From positions 1 to 13,314 of the forward strand of contig JAFAWZ010000184.1 of the NCBI GenBank assembly GCA_019241495.1: a stretch of 13,314 nt of DNA, given 5' to 3'. The position numbers and the translations under genes were made by a program. Of the stretch, positions 1 through 8,584 are shown one piece after another. Position 1 is the stretch's first letter. Each line of letters begins with the position of its first letter. This stretch comes from Acidimicrobiales bacterium. Lineage in GTDB: Bacteria; Actinomycetota; Acidimicrobiia; Acidimicrobiales; Palsa-688. The notes under the pieces are model-generated. The model made no database searches, was not told where the DNA came from, and saw only the letters and a program-made list of their open reading frames with translations.

Positions 1-279
1 GACCGACAGGTACACGACCGGGTTGGCCGGCAGGAAGGTCGCCACCGACCCGATGGTCAGATCGAGCGGGCCACTCTGGCGGGCCGCCGCGGCCCGGATG
101 ACGGCCAGGGCGACCGGCAGCTCCGCGGCTCGGACGTTGACCGGCGGCACGAGGGTGACATGCGGCGGGATGCGGCCGAGGGCAGGGTCGCCGAGCGCCC
201 GGCGCAAACCGTCGAGCTCGTGGGCTGGAGGGCCGTCGAGTAGCAGGGCCACGCCCAGGCGTCTCCGACCGGCCGGCAC
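1..279 (-). CDS. 2'-5' RNA ligase / 2H phosphoesterase family protein (N-terminal part)
   Basis: Only the first 93 residues lie in the window; the gene runs off the left edge. The reading frame starts at GTG 279-277, and an in-frame TAG at 291-289 limits it upstream. The visible protein has a short N-terminal strand rich in Leu/Val/Ala, then PPHVTLVPP (about residues 38-46), which contains the first His-x-Thr signature (HVT, residues 40-42) of the 2H phosphoesterase superfamily, as in LigT/ThpR. The second HxT motif, expected about 80-90 residues later, is outside the window, so catalytic completeness cannot be judged. Family members act on 2'-5' or cyclic phosphodiester bonds in RNA or nucleotides; the substrate here is unknown. 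The gene diverges from glyA with only 14-23 nt between start codons. A TAGACT box six nt before the GTG suggests a leaderless transcript. Confidence 0.72.
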   Translation of the reverse strand, partial: MPAGRRRLGVALLLDGPPAHELDGLRRALGDPALGRIPPHVTLVPPVNVRAAELPVALAVIRAAAARQSGPLDLTIGSVATFLPANPVVYLSV

Positions 280-285
280 CCCTGC

Positions 286-295
286 AGTCTAGGAT
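286..295. promoter_or_regulatory. overlapping divergent -10 boxes for the 2H phosphoesterase gene and glyA
   Basis: The ten bases AGTCTAGGAT read as TAGGAT on the plus strand (290-295) and TAGACT on the minus strand (291-286). Both match the actinobacterial -10 pattern TANNNT. The plus-strand box ends seven nt before GTG 303 and the minus-strand box six nt before GTG 279, which is where transcription would be expected to start. Both mRNAs could therefore be leaderless. No convincing -35 element is visible on either strand. This is inferred from spacing only. Confidence 0.45.
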
Positions 296-1550
296 GGGCC
301 CAGTGACGCACGATCGCGAGTTGTTCGAGATCATCGCCCGGGAAGAGGAACGGCAGAACACCACCCTCCAGCTGATCGCATCGGAGAACTTCGCCTCCCG
401 GAAGGTGATGGCCGCCACCGGCTCGGTGCTGACGAACAAATACTCCGAGGGCTATCCGGGCAAACGTTATTACGGCGGCAACCGGATCATCGACGAGGTG
501 GAGGACCTGGCCCGCCGCCGGGTCGTGGCCCTCTTTGGCAGCCATCTGCCGGCCGGCTCGATCCACGCCAACGTCCAGCCCCACGCCGGAGCCAACGCCA
601 ACCTGGCCGCCTATCTCGCCGTGCTCGAGCCCGGCGACACCGTGCTCGGCATGCGGCTCGACCAGGGCGGGCACCTCACCCATGGGTCCCCGGTCAACAT
701 CAGCGGCCGGTTCTACAACTTCGTCTCCTACGGAGTCACCGACAGCGACGAGCGGCTCGACTACGACCAGATCGCCGACCTGGCCCGCGACCACCGGCCC
801 AAGCTGATCGTGGCCGGAGCGACCGCTTACCCCCGGATCATCGATCCCGAGCCTCTGCGCCGCATCGCGGACGAGGTCGGGGCCCTGTTCCTCTTCGACG
901 CGGCTCACATCGCCGGTCTCATCGCGGGCGGGGCCCACCCCAACCCGGTCGGCGTGGCCGACATCGTGACCTTCACGACTCATAAGACCCTGCGGGGCCC
1001 CCGCGGCGCGGCGATCCTGTGCCGGGAGGATCTCGGAGCGGCCATCGACAAGGCCGTCTTCCCGGGGCTGCAGGGTGGCCCGTTGGAGCACGTGATCGCG
1101 GCCAAGGCGGTCGCGTTCTACGAGGCGGCCCAGCCCGAGTTCGCCGAGTACGCCCAGCGCGTGGTGCGCAATGCCCAGGCCCTGGCCGCCGGGCTGGCCG
1201 GTGAAGGCTTCCGGATCGTGTCAGGCGGCACGGATAACCACCTGATGCTCGTGGACCTGCGCAGCTTCGACCCCGAGCTGACCGGCAAGGTCGCTCAGGA
1301 GGCGCTCGACCGCAGCGCCATCACGCTGAACAAGAACACCATCCCCAACGACCCCCGCTCCCCCTTCGTCACCTCTGGGCTGCGCATCGGCACCCCGGCA
1401 GTCACGACGGCTGGTATGGGCCAGACCGAGATGGCCTCCATCGCCAGGCTGATCGGCCGGGTGCTGCGCCGCATCGGTGACGAGCCCGAGTCCGCCGCGG
1501 TTCGCGACGAGGTGGCCGTCCTGTGCTCGAAATTCACTCCTTACCCGTAG
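294..1550 (+). CDS. glyA: serine hydroxymethyltransferase
   Basis: This is a cytosolic PLP enzyme that interconverts serine plus tetrahydrofolate with glycine plus 5,10-methylene-tetrahydrofolate, a main source of one-carbon units. The product is 418 residues, normal for the family. Visible hallmarks are the LTNKYSEGYPGKRYYGG segment (47-62), the HANVQPHAGANAN substrate/PLP region (91-103), FDAAHIAGL with the PLP-ring Asp202 and His205, and TTHKTLRGPRG (229-239), whose Lys231 should form the Schiff base. A few extra residues (SHLPAGSI, 83-90) precede HANVQP compared with the common form. The start is uncertain. ATG 294 gives the longest frame, but GTG 303 lies seven nt after a TAGGAT box and has AGGA at 291-294, so GTG 303 may be the true, possibly leaderless, start. 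The wecA-like gene follows in the same direction within at most 70 nt, suggesting co-transcription. Confidence 0.96.
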   Translation: MGPVTHDRELFEIIAREEERQNTTLQLIASENFASRKVMAATGSVLTNKYSEGYPGKRYYGGNRIIDEVEDLARRRVVALFGSHLPAGSIHANVQPHAGANANLAAYLAVLEPGDTVLGMRLDQGGHLTHGSPVNISGRFYNFVSYGVTDSDERLDYDQIADLARDHRPKLIVAGATAYPRIIDPEPLRRIADEVGALFLFDAAHIAGLIAGGAHPNPVGVADIVTFTTHKTLRGPRGAAILCREDLGAAIDKAVFPGLQGGPLEHVIAAKAVAFYEAAQPEFAEYAQRVVRNAQALAAGLAGEGFRIVSGGTDNHLMLVDLRSFDPELTGKVAQEALDRSAITLNKNTIPNDPRSPFVTSGLRIGTPAVTTAGMGQTEMASIARLIGRVLRRIGDEPESAAVRDEVAVLCSKFTPYP

Positions 1551-1618
1551 ATCGAAGCTAAGCGGGCGCGGGCATCAACGGGTATTTCGACTACGCCCTG
1601 GTAGCCGCCGTCGCGGCC

Positions 1619-2680
1619 GTGGTCACCTGGGTGGCGACCTTCGTGGTGCGCCGCCTCACGGCCCGGTTCTCGATCATCGTGGTGCCCGACGATCGCCGGG
1701 TGCACGAGCGGGCCACCCCGACACTCGGGGGCGCGGCCATGTACGTCGGCCTTCTCGTGTCGATGATCGTGGCCTCGCAGATCCCCGGGCTGGCCCCGCT
1801 CTTCCGGGGCAGCTCCGACCCGCTCGGGCTGGTGGTGGCCGCTTCGGTGATATTCGCCGTCGGGATGACCGACGACCTGCGCGAGATGTCCGCCCCGGCC
1901 AAGCTGTCCGGTCAGATCCTGGCCGGGACCGTGCTGTACCTGTTCGGCGTGTCGATGCTGTACTTCCGCGCCCCGTTCCTCGGGACGGTCGTGCTGTCGG
2001 CCGACCTGATCCCGGTGATGACCGTCATCTGGGTGGTCGGCATGGCCAACGCGGTGAACCTGGTCGATGGCCTGGACGGCCTGGCCGCAGGGATCGTGGG
2101 GATCGCGGCGGCCGCCTTCTTCTTCTACTCTCACCAGCTGATCCTGGCCGGGACCATCCAACCCGGCAGCGGCCCACTGTTCTGCGCCATCGTGGTCGGG
2201 ATCTGCGTCGGTTTCCTGCCCCACAACTTCCACCCGGCCAAGATCTTCATGGGCGACGCGGGAGCCTTGATGCTGGGGCTGTTGATGGCCGCGTCGACCA
2301 TATCGGTGGTCGGTCAGACCGACCAGGACTTCAGCGGCCGGACGTTCTTCTTCTTCGCTCCAGTGCTCATCCCGTTCCTGATCCTCGGGATCCCCATCCT
2401 CGACACCGCCTTCGCCATCGTCCGCCGGGCCGGCCGGCGGGTCAACCCGGCGGCCCCCGACAAGAACCACCTCCACCACCGGCTGATGAGGCTCGGGCAC
2501 GGCCAGACCCGGTCGGTGCTCATCTTGTGGACGTGGACGGCGCTGCTCTCCGGGCTGGTGCTCTACCCCTCGTACTTCAAGGGCGGGTTGAGCGTGGTGC
2601 CCATCGGCATCGCCGCGCTGGCCGTGGCCCTCTACACCCTCTTCGGGGTGAGAGGCCGCACCGAAGTGCCGAAGAGCTAG
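1619..2680 (+). CDS. wecA: WecA/TagO-type undecaprenyl-phosphate sugar-phosphate transferase (glycosyltransferase family 4)
   Basis: This is an integral membrane enzyme of the MraY/WecA superfamily, expected to move a HexNAc-1-phosphate from a UDP-sugar to a polyprenyl phosphate, the first step of a lipid-linked cell-envelope polymer. Numbered from GTG 1619, the signatures are PDDRRVHERATPTLGG (23-38), GMTDDLRE (82-89) with the Mg-binding Asp pair, NAVNLVDGLDGLA (144-156), HPAKIFMGDAGALMLG (205-220), and DKNHLHHRLMRLG (281-293), the His-rich loop that marks WecA/TagO rather than MraY. About ten hydrophobic helices alternate with these loops. GTG 1619 is the first standard start, but the frame stays open back to 1562, and the extra residues (GYFDYALVAAVAAV before VTWVATF) complete the first membrane helix, so the true N-terminus probably lies near 1574. 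The gene converges on atpC with 13 nt between the stop codons. The exact sugar substrate cannot be read from sequence. Confidence 0.9.
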   Translation: MVTWVATFVVRRLTARFSIIVVPDDRRVHERATPTLGGAAMYVGLLVSMIVASQIPGLAPLFRGSSDPLGLVVAASVIFAVGMTDDLREMSAPAKLSGQILAGTVLYLFGVSMLYFRAPFLGTVVLSADLIPVMTVIWVVGMANAVNLVDGLDGLAAGIVGIAAAAFFFYSHQLILAGTIQPGSGPLFCAIVVGICVGFLPHNFHPAKIFMGDAGALMLGLLMAASTISVVGQTDQDFSGRTFFFFAPVLIPFLILGIPILDTAFAIVRRAGRRVNPAAPDKNHLHHRLMRLGHGQTRSVLILWTWTALLSGLVLYPSYFKGGLSVVPIGIAALAVALYTLFGVRGRTEVPKS

Positions 2681-2697
2681 AAATCCCGAAGAGCTAG
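2669..2697. repeat. 12-bp direct repeat across the wecA/atpC convergent junction
   Basis: CCGAAGAGCTAG occurs at 2669-2680 and again at 2686-2697, a spacing of 17 bp. The first copy ends in the TAG stop of the wecA-like gene; the second contains the complement of the atpC stop (CTA at 2694-2696). No hairpin followed by a T-run, on either strand, marks a terminator in this 13-nt gap. Confidence 0.75.
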
Positions 2698-3098
2698 GCC
2701 CCCCGGGCCACGTCCAGGCGGGCCTGGGCCCACTTCAGCTCGATCTCGGCGGCCTTGTCCGGCTCGGGCCCACCGCTGCGCTGAGAGGCCTCCTGCTCGT
2801 CGCGCTCGGCTTGGGCCACGTCGATCTGTCCCGGCGCCTCGGCCACGTCGGCCAGCATGATGACCTGATTGTCCTTGACCTCGACGAACCCGCCGTGCAC
2901 CGCGAAGCGGACCTCTTCGACCCCTGAGCCCTCGGCGCCGAGGATGCGGACCGCGCTCGGGTCGAGCGCCCCGATGTAGGGCATGTGGTCGGCCAGGAAG
3001 GCGATCTCCCCGTCGACCGCCTTGCACACGATCATCTCCGCCTGGCCCGAGAACAAGGTGGCCGACGGACTCACCAGCTCGAAGTGGGTGGTGCCCAT
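2694..3098 (-). CDS. atpC: ATP synthase F1 epsilon subunit
   Basis: The product is 134 residues, the usual bacterial length. The N-terminal beta-sandwich domain is clear: HFELVSPSATLFSGQAEM (5-22), the GEIAFLADHMPYIGAL loop (30-45) and the VHGGFVEVKDNQVIMLAD segment (67-84). The C-terminal helical part is charged and Ala/Glu-rich (about 91-134, ending KWAQARLDVARGA) and would form the two-helix domain that can inhibit rotation. Epsilon sits on the central stalk with gamma, linking F1 catalysis to the c-ring. The start ATG overlaps the atpD stop by one base (TGATG), so it is probably translationally coupled to beta. It is the last gene of the operon and meets the wecA-like gene tail to tail. 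Confidence 0.96.
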   Translation of the reverse strand: MGTTHFELVSPSATLFSGQAEMIVCKAVDGEIAFLADHMPYIGALDPSAVRILGAEGSGVEEVRFAVHGGFVEVKDNQVIMLADVAEAPGQIDVAQAERDEQEASQRSGGPEPDKAAEIELKWAQARLDVARGA

Positions 3099-4552
3099 CA
3101 GGCGTCTTTCTGCAGGGCCCGGGCCTTCTCCCGCACGCTCTCCACGCCGCCCACGTTGAGGAAGGCCTGTTCCGGGACGTCGTCGAGGTCGCCGTTGACC
3201 AGGGCCTCGAAGGACTCCACCGTCTCCGACACGGGCACGTAGATGCCAGGCATGCCGGTGAACACCTCGGCAACGAAGAACGGCTGCGACAGGAACCGCT
3301 GGATCTTGCGGGCCCGGGCGACGGTCACCCGGTCCTCTTCGGCCAGCTCGTCGAGGCCGAGGATGGCGATGATGTCCTGGAGCTCGCGGAAACGTTGCAG
3401 GATCTCCTGCACCCGGCGGGCCACGTTGTAGTGACGCTCCCCGACGACCTCGGGGGTGAGCACCGTCGAGGTCGACGCGAGGGGATCCACCGCCGGGTAG
3501 ATGCCGAGCGCGGCGATCTGGCGGGACAGCTCGGTGGTGGCGTCGAGGTGGGTGAAGGTGGTGAACGGCGCCGGATCGGTGTAGTCGTCGGCCGGCACGT
3601 AGACGGCCTGCAGCGAGGTGATGGAACGGCCCCGGGTGGAGGTGATCCGCTCCTGCAGCTCGCCCATCTCGTCGGCCAGAGTGGGCTGGTAGCCCACCGC
3701 CGACGGCATGCGGCCGAGCAGGGTAGACACCTCGGAGCCGGCCTGCACGAAGCGGAAGATGTTGTCGATGAACAGCAGCACGTCCTGGTTCTTCACGTCC
3801 CGGAAGTACTCGGCCATGGTCAGCGCCGACAGTGCCACCCGCAGACGCACTCCGGGCGGCTCGTCCATCTGGCCGAACACCAGGGCGGTCTTGTTGATTA
3901 CCCCGGACTCGGTCATCTCCAGCCACAGGTCGTTGCCCTCACGGGTCCGCTCCCCCACTCCGGCGAACACCGATACACCGCCGTGCTGGTCGGCGACCCG
4001 GCGGATCATCTCCTGGATGAGCACCGTCTTGCCCACCCCGGCCCCGCCGAACAACCCGATCTTGCCGCCCTGGACGTAGGGCTCGAGCAGGTCGATGACC
4101 TTGATCCCGGTCTCGAACATCTGCGCCTTCGGCTCGAGGGCGTCGAAGGGCGGGGCGGGCCGGTGGATCTCCCAGTGGTCGTCGGCCTGGCCGATCTGGT
4201 CGGTATCGAGCGGGGCGCCGTAGACGTTGAACACGTGGCCCAAGGTGGCGTCGCCCACCGGGACGCTGATGCCCCTACCGGTGCTGCGCACCGGCGTCCC
4301 CCGCTTGAGCCCGTCGGTGGGCTTCATGCAGATGCAGCGCACCCGGCCCTCGCCGATCTGCTGGGCGACTTCGGCCATGACCGTGGTGGTCCGTCCCTCC
4401 ACCTCGATGTCGAGCTCGACCGCGAAGTTGATCTCCGGCAGGTTGCCCGGGGGGAACTCCACGTCTACGACCGGGCCGGCGATGGCGACGACCCTCCCTT
4501 CGGTCTGCCCTGGGTCGGTCTGCCCTGGAGTGGTCTGTTCGGCGACGCTCAT
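3098..4552 (-). CDS. atpD: ATP synthase F1 beta subunit
   Basis: This is the catalytic subunit of F1, 484 residues. The Walker A motif GGAGVGKT is at 169-176, the catalytic-glutamate segment GERTREGND at 200-208 (Glu201), the VFGQMDEPPGVR loop at 225-236, and Walker B LLFID at 259-263 followed by the NIFRFVQAGSEVS segment. The first 18 residues form a short Thr/Gln/Pro/Gly-rich tail that contains a small repeat (PGQT-D-PGQT) before the conserved GRVVAIAGPVVDVEFP. ATG 4552 is preferred because AGGAG at 4562-4558 lies five nt upstream and the protein then has normal length. The frame continues upstream without such support. The gene lies 37 nt downstream of atpG and overlaps atpC by one base. 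Confidence 0.97.
   Translation of the reverse strand: MSVAEQTTPGQTDPGQTEGRVVAIAGPVVDVEFPPGNLPEINFAVELDIEVEGRTTTVMAEVAQQIGEGRVRCICMKPTDGLKRGTPVRSTGRGISVPVGDATLGHVFNVYGAPLDTDQIGQADDHWEIHRPAPPFDALEPKAQMFETGIKVIDLLEPYVQGGKIGLFGGAGVGKTVLIQEMIRRVADQHGGVSVFAGVGERTREGNDLWLEMTESGVINKTALVFGQMDEPPGVRLRVALSALTMAEYFRDVKNQDVLLFIDNIFRFVQAGSEVSTLLGRMPSAVGYQPTLADEMGELQERITSTRGRSITSLQAVYVPADDYTDPAPFTTFTHLDATTELSRQIAALGIYPAVDPLASTSTVLTPEVVGERHYNVARRVQEILQRFRELQDIIAILGLDELAEEDRVTVARARKIQRFLSQPFFVAEVFTGMPGIYVPVSETVESFEALVNGDLDDVPEQAFLNVGGVESVREKARALQKDA
4501..4528. repeat. 15-bp-period tandem repeat in the 5' end of atpD
   Basis: CGGTCTGCCCTGG occurs at 4501-4513 and again at 4516-4528, with a weaker third copy starting near 4531 (GGTCTG at 4532-4537). 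On the coding strand this encodes the PGQT-D-PGQT tail of beta, outside the conserved fold. It looks like local slippage duplication. Confidence 0.7.
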
Positions 4553-4589
4553 TTCAGCTCCTGTTGTGCGATCTGCGGGGTCGGGCCGA

Positions 4590-5528
4590 TCAGGCGATCG
4601 GCTGGTAGGTCTCGCGAGCGGATCCGTCCTGGTCGCCGAGCCCGGCTTGGCGCAGGGCCTCGGCGCCGCCGACGATCTCCATGATCTCGGTGGTGATGGC
4701 ATCCTGGCGGGCCCGGTTCATCTGGCGGCGGTAGGTCTTGATCAGCTCGTCGGCGTTGTCGGTCGCAGCCTTCATGGCCCGCTGGCGGGCCGCCTGCTCC
4801 GACGCCGCCGACTCCAACATGGCGGCCAGCACCTCGGCCTCGAGCCAGCTCGGCAGCAGCCGGTCGAGGATCTCGGCGGGCTCGGGTTCGAACTCGTAGT
4901 CCGTCTTGTGGCCCGGCTCGGCCGGCTGGTCGTCGACCTCGCCGACGAGAGGCACCAGCTGGCGGACGTTCACCGCCTGGCTGCCGAGCGAAAGGAACTG
5001 GGTGAACACCAGCTCGATCTGGTCCACCTCTCCCACCTCGAAGGCGGGGATGACCGATTGGACCACCTGTCGGGCATCTTCGTAGCGGGGCCGTTCGGAC
5101 ACCCCGATGAGGCTGAAGAGGATGGGCTGGCGCCGGAAGCGGAAGTAGTTGACCCCCTTGCGGCCGAGGCCCACGAGCTGGACCTCGCGCCCCGCGGCCC
5201 GGTGGTCGCGCACCAGCCGCTCGACGGTGCGGATGACGTTGGCGTTGTAGCCGCCGGCCAGGCCCCGGTCCGCGGTGACGAACACGATGGCGACCCGCTC
5301 GGGCGAATCCACCACCCGGAACAACGGGTGGTTTCGTGCCTCAGGCGAGTCGGCCAGATGGGCCACCACCTCGCGGATGCGGGCCACGTAGGGCCGGGCC
5401 GCGGCTATGGCCTGCTGGGCCCGGACGATGCGAGACGCGGCGATGAGCTCCATCGCCCGGGTGATCTTCTTGGTCGACTCGACGCTGCGGATGCGGCGCC
5501 TGAGTACTCGTTCTTGACCACCTGCCAT
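4590..5528 (-). CDS. atpG: ATP synthase F1 gamma subunit
   Basis: This is the rotating central-stalk subunit, 312 residues, slightly longer than the E. coli protein and typical for actinobacteria. The two most conserved ends are present: the N-terminal coiled-coil helix LRRRIRSVESTKKITRAMEL (residues 9-28), which enters the alpha/beta hexamer, and the C-terminal helix (TDNADELIKTYRRQMNRARQ, about 266-285) followed by TTEIMEIVGGAEAL. The central part has the TADRGLAGGYNANV core of the Rossmann-like domain. A charged insert (EPGHKTDYEFEPEPAEILDR) precedes the C-terminal helix. The start ATG lies 27 nt after the atpA stop; the upstream purine-rich stretch is a weak ribosome site, so coupling to atpA translation is likely. 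Confidence 0.96.
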   Translation of the reverse strand: MAGGQERVLRRRIRSVESTKKITRAMELIAASRIVRAQQAIAAARPYVARIREVVAHLADSPEARNHPLFRVVDSPERVAIVFVTADRGLAGGYNANVIRTVERLVRDHRAAGREVQLVGLGRKGVNYFRFRRQPILFSLIGVSERPRYEDARQVVQSVIPAFEVGEVDQIELVFTQFLSLGSQAVNVRQLVPLVGEVDDQPAEPGHKTDYEFEPEPAEILDRLLPSWLEAEVLAAMLESAASEQAARQRAMKAATDNADELIKTYRRQMNRARQDAITTEIMEIVGGAEALRQAGLGDQDGSARETYQPIA

Positions 5529-5555
5529 ATGTGCTCTGGCCCTCTCTCCGGCCCG

Positions 5556-7084
<1,529 letters not shown>

Positions 7085-7085
<1 letters not shown>

Positions 7086-8047
7086 TAGCGGCGCTCTCCT
7101 GTCGTGTTGTCTGGATTGGAAGGATGGGGGGAGGGGCCGGCCCCGATGCCCACTTCGGGTAGGGCCAGGCGCTCCCTCAGCAACTCGAGCTGGCGCCGGG
7201 CGCTGGCGTCGACGACGGTGTCGCCGATGGTCGCCACGAAGCCCCCGACCACGTCGGGGTCCACCGTCACCCGCACCTCGACATCGTGGCCGAGCGCCCC
7301 GCTCAGCGCGCCGGCCAAGGCCCGGATCTGGGATTCGTCGAGCTCCACCGCGGAGCGGACCTCGGCCAGGCGGCGGTTCGACTCGGCCGCCACCTTGGCC
7401 ACCAGGTAGTCGAGCAGGTCCTGGTAGTCCCGGGGCCGCCCGACGCGCGTGGCGTAGGCCGCCAGCTTGGCCGTCTGGGAGGTGGCTTTGGCGGCGAGAA
7501 GATCGGCCACCAGGCGCCTCCGGTTGGCAGCGGGCACGTCACGGCTGGTGAGAGCCTGCTTCAACCCGTCCGAGCCGTCGACGACGCGCAAGAAGCGGAA
7601 CAGCTCGTCTTCGACCTCGCCGAGTCCCCGCTGGTCGGCTATGCCCTCCAAGAGCGCGGTGGCGTAGCCGTCCAGACGCTCCTCGGCGGCTTTGTGCCCG
7701 AGGACGACGTCGCCGACCGGCTCCAGGTCGTTCGCCGCGGCCCGGGCCCGCTCGGCCAGCCCGGCCACGGTCTCCGATGTCTCTGGCGCCCGCTCGGCGT
7801 CAACCACGTAGCGGATCAGGCGCAGGGTCTGCTCCCCGAGATGGGCGCCGAACAGGTCCTCGAGCACGCCTTTGCGGGCGTTGGCCGGCACCCCGGGATC
7901 GGCCAGGGCCCGGCCCAGGTCCTCCGAGCCGGAGATGACGTCGCCCGCCGCGGCGAGCTCCTGAGCGAGCGCGGCCAACCGTCCCGAGCCGGCCTCCCGG
8001 ACCTGCTCGATTACCGCGTCGGCGTAACCGCGGACCCTCTGACGCAC
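7085..8047 (-). CDS. atpH: ATP synthase F1 delta subunit, long form with a duplicated N-terminal domain
   Basis: Delta joins the peripheral stalk to the top of F1. Usual delta is about 180 residues; this one is 320. The C-terminal 200 residues are a standard delta/OSCP: helical bundle from GYATALLEGI (127-136) through VPAANRRRLVADLL (171-184), then AEVRSAVELDESQIRALAGA (228-247) and VTVDPDVVGGFVATIGDTVVD (260-280). Residues 5-89 look like a second copy of the helical bundle: GYADAVIEQV (7-16), DLGRALADPGVPANARKGVL (43-62), then a helix ending DAERAPE. The two copies align at GYA (7 vs 127), VPA (53 vs 171) and DLF/DLL. There is no transmembrane b-type segment, unlike mycobacterial b-delta. 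A Pro/Ser/Asn-rich tail follows residue 295. The GTG start directly abuts the atpF stop, with GGAG at 8060-8057 nine nt upstream. Confidence 0.93.
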
Positions 8048-8578
8048 CTAGGCGTTCTCCGGCTGGCGGGCCGAGTCCGTGTGGACGAGCTCTTCGATGG
8101 TCCGATCGACCAGCGAGCGCTGGGCGGAGCGGTCGATGCCCTCCCTCAACACCTTCTCGGCGGCGGCTATGGCCAGGTCGGCGGTCTGCTCGCGCAGCTG
8201 CTCCGAAGCCCGCCGGGCCTGAGCCTCGATGTCGGCCGAGGCCTGCGCCACCCTCATGTCGTACTCGCGGTCGGCTTGCTCACGACGCTCCCGCCTGGCC
8301 TGCTCGGCCATGCGGTTGGCTTCGTCCACGACGGCCCGGGCCTGGGTGCGCCCCTCGTTGACGAGCCGGCTGTACTCGGCCTCCGCCTCCTCGTGGCGCC
8401 GCTTGGCCTCCTCGGCATCGGCGAGCGCCTGGCGGATGGTGGTTTGGCGCTCGTCCATGACCTTGTTGATCGGCGGGAGGATGTACCGGGCCAGGATGAA
8501 CACGACAAGTAGGAACGCCACCAGCTCGACGACGAAGGTCGCGTTGGGGACGAGGAAGTTCGACGATGCGACCAGCAC
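8048..8578 (-). CDS. atpF: ATP synthase Fo b subunit
   Basis: This is the peripheral-stalk subunit, 176 residues. One N-terminal membrane helix (about 14-33, TFVVELVAFLLVVFILARYI) is followed by the family-typical LPPINKVMDERQTTIRQAL and then a long, highly charged Ala/Glu/Arg-rich helix to about residue 150, which should form the right-handed coiled-coil dimer. It ends with a segment (AAEKVLREGIDRSAQRSLVDRT) that binds delta. It starts at GTG 8578, six nt after the atpE stop; AAGG at the end of atpE can act as a weak ribosome site. It is the only b-type gene in the operon, so a homodimeric stalk is likely. Confidence 0.95.
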   Translation of the reverse strand: MLVASSNFLVPNATFVVELVAFLLVVFILARYILPPINKVMDERQTTIRQALADAEEAKRRHEEAEAEYSRLVNEGRTQARAVVDEANRMAEQARRERREQADREYDMRVAQASADIEAQARRASEQLREQTADLAIAAAEKVLREGIDRSAQRSLVDRTIEELVHTDSARQPENA

Positions 8579-8584
8579 CGCGGC

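Noticed and set aside
57..1091. Long minus-strand open frame opposite glyA (344 codons)
   Set aside because: It covers the strongly conserved glyA on the other strand and its translation is low-complexity Arg/Gly/Val/Asp, typical of a shadow frame in high-GC DNA. Only the part in another frame at 1-279 is a real gene.
1477..2697. 406-codon plus-strand frame overlapping the end of glyA and all of wecA
   Set aside because: The translation is Arg/Gly/Pro-rich without motifs, while the wecA frame in the same stretch carries all family signatures.
2697..2709. GGCCC-CCC-GGGCC inverted repeat as a terminator at the convergent junction
   Set aside because: It is inside the last codons of atpC, has no T-run, and has a low-complexity C loop; not convincing as a terminator.
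7133..7144. Perfect palindrome GGGGCCGGCCCC beside a G6 run
   Set aside because: It lies in the coding sequence for the Gly/Pro-rich tail of atpH. Such GC palindromes are expected by chance at this base composition, and there is no loop for a hairpin.
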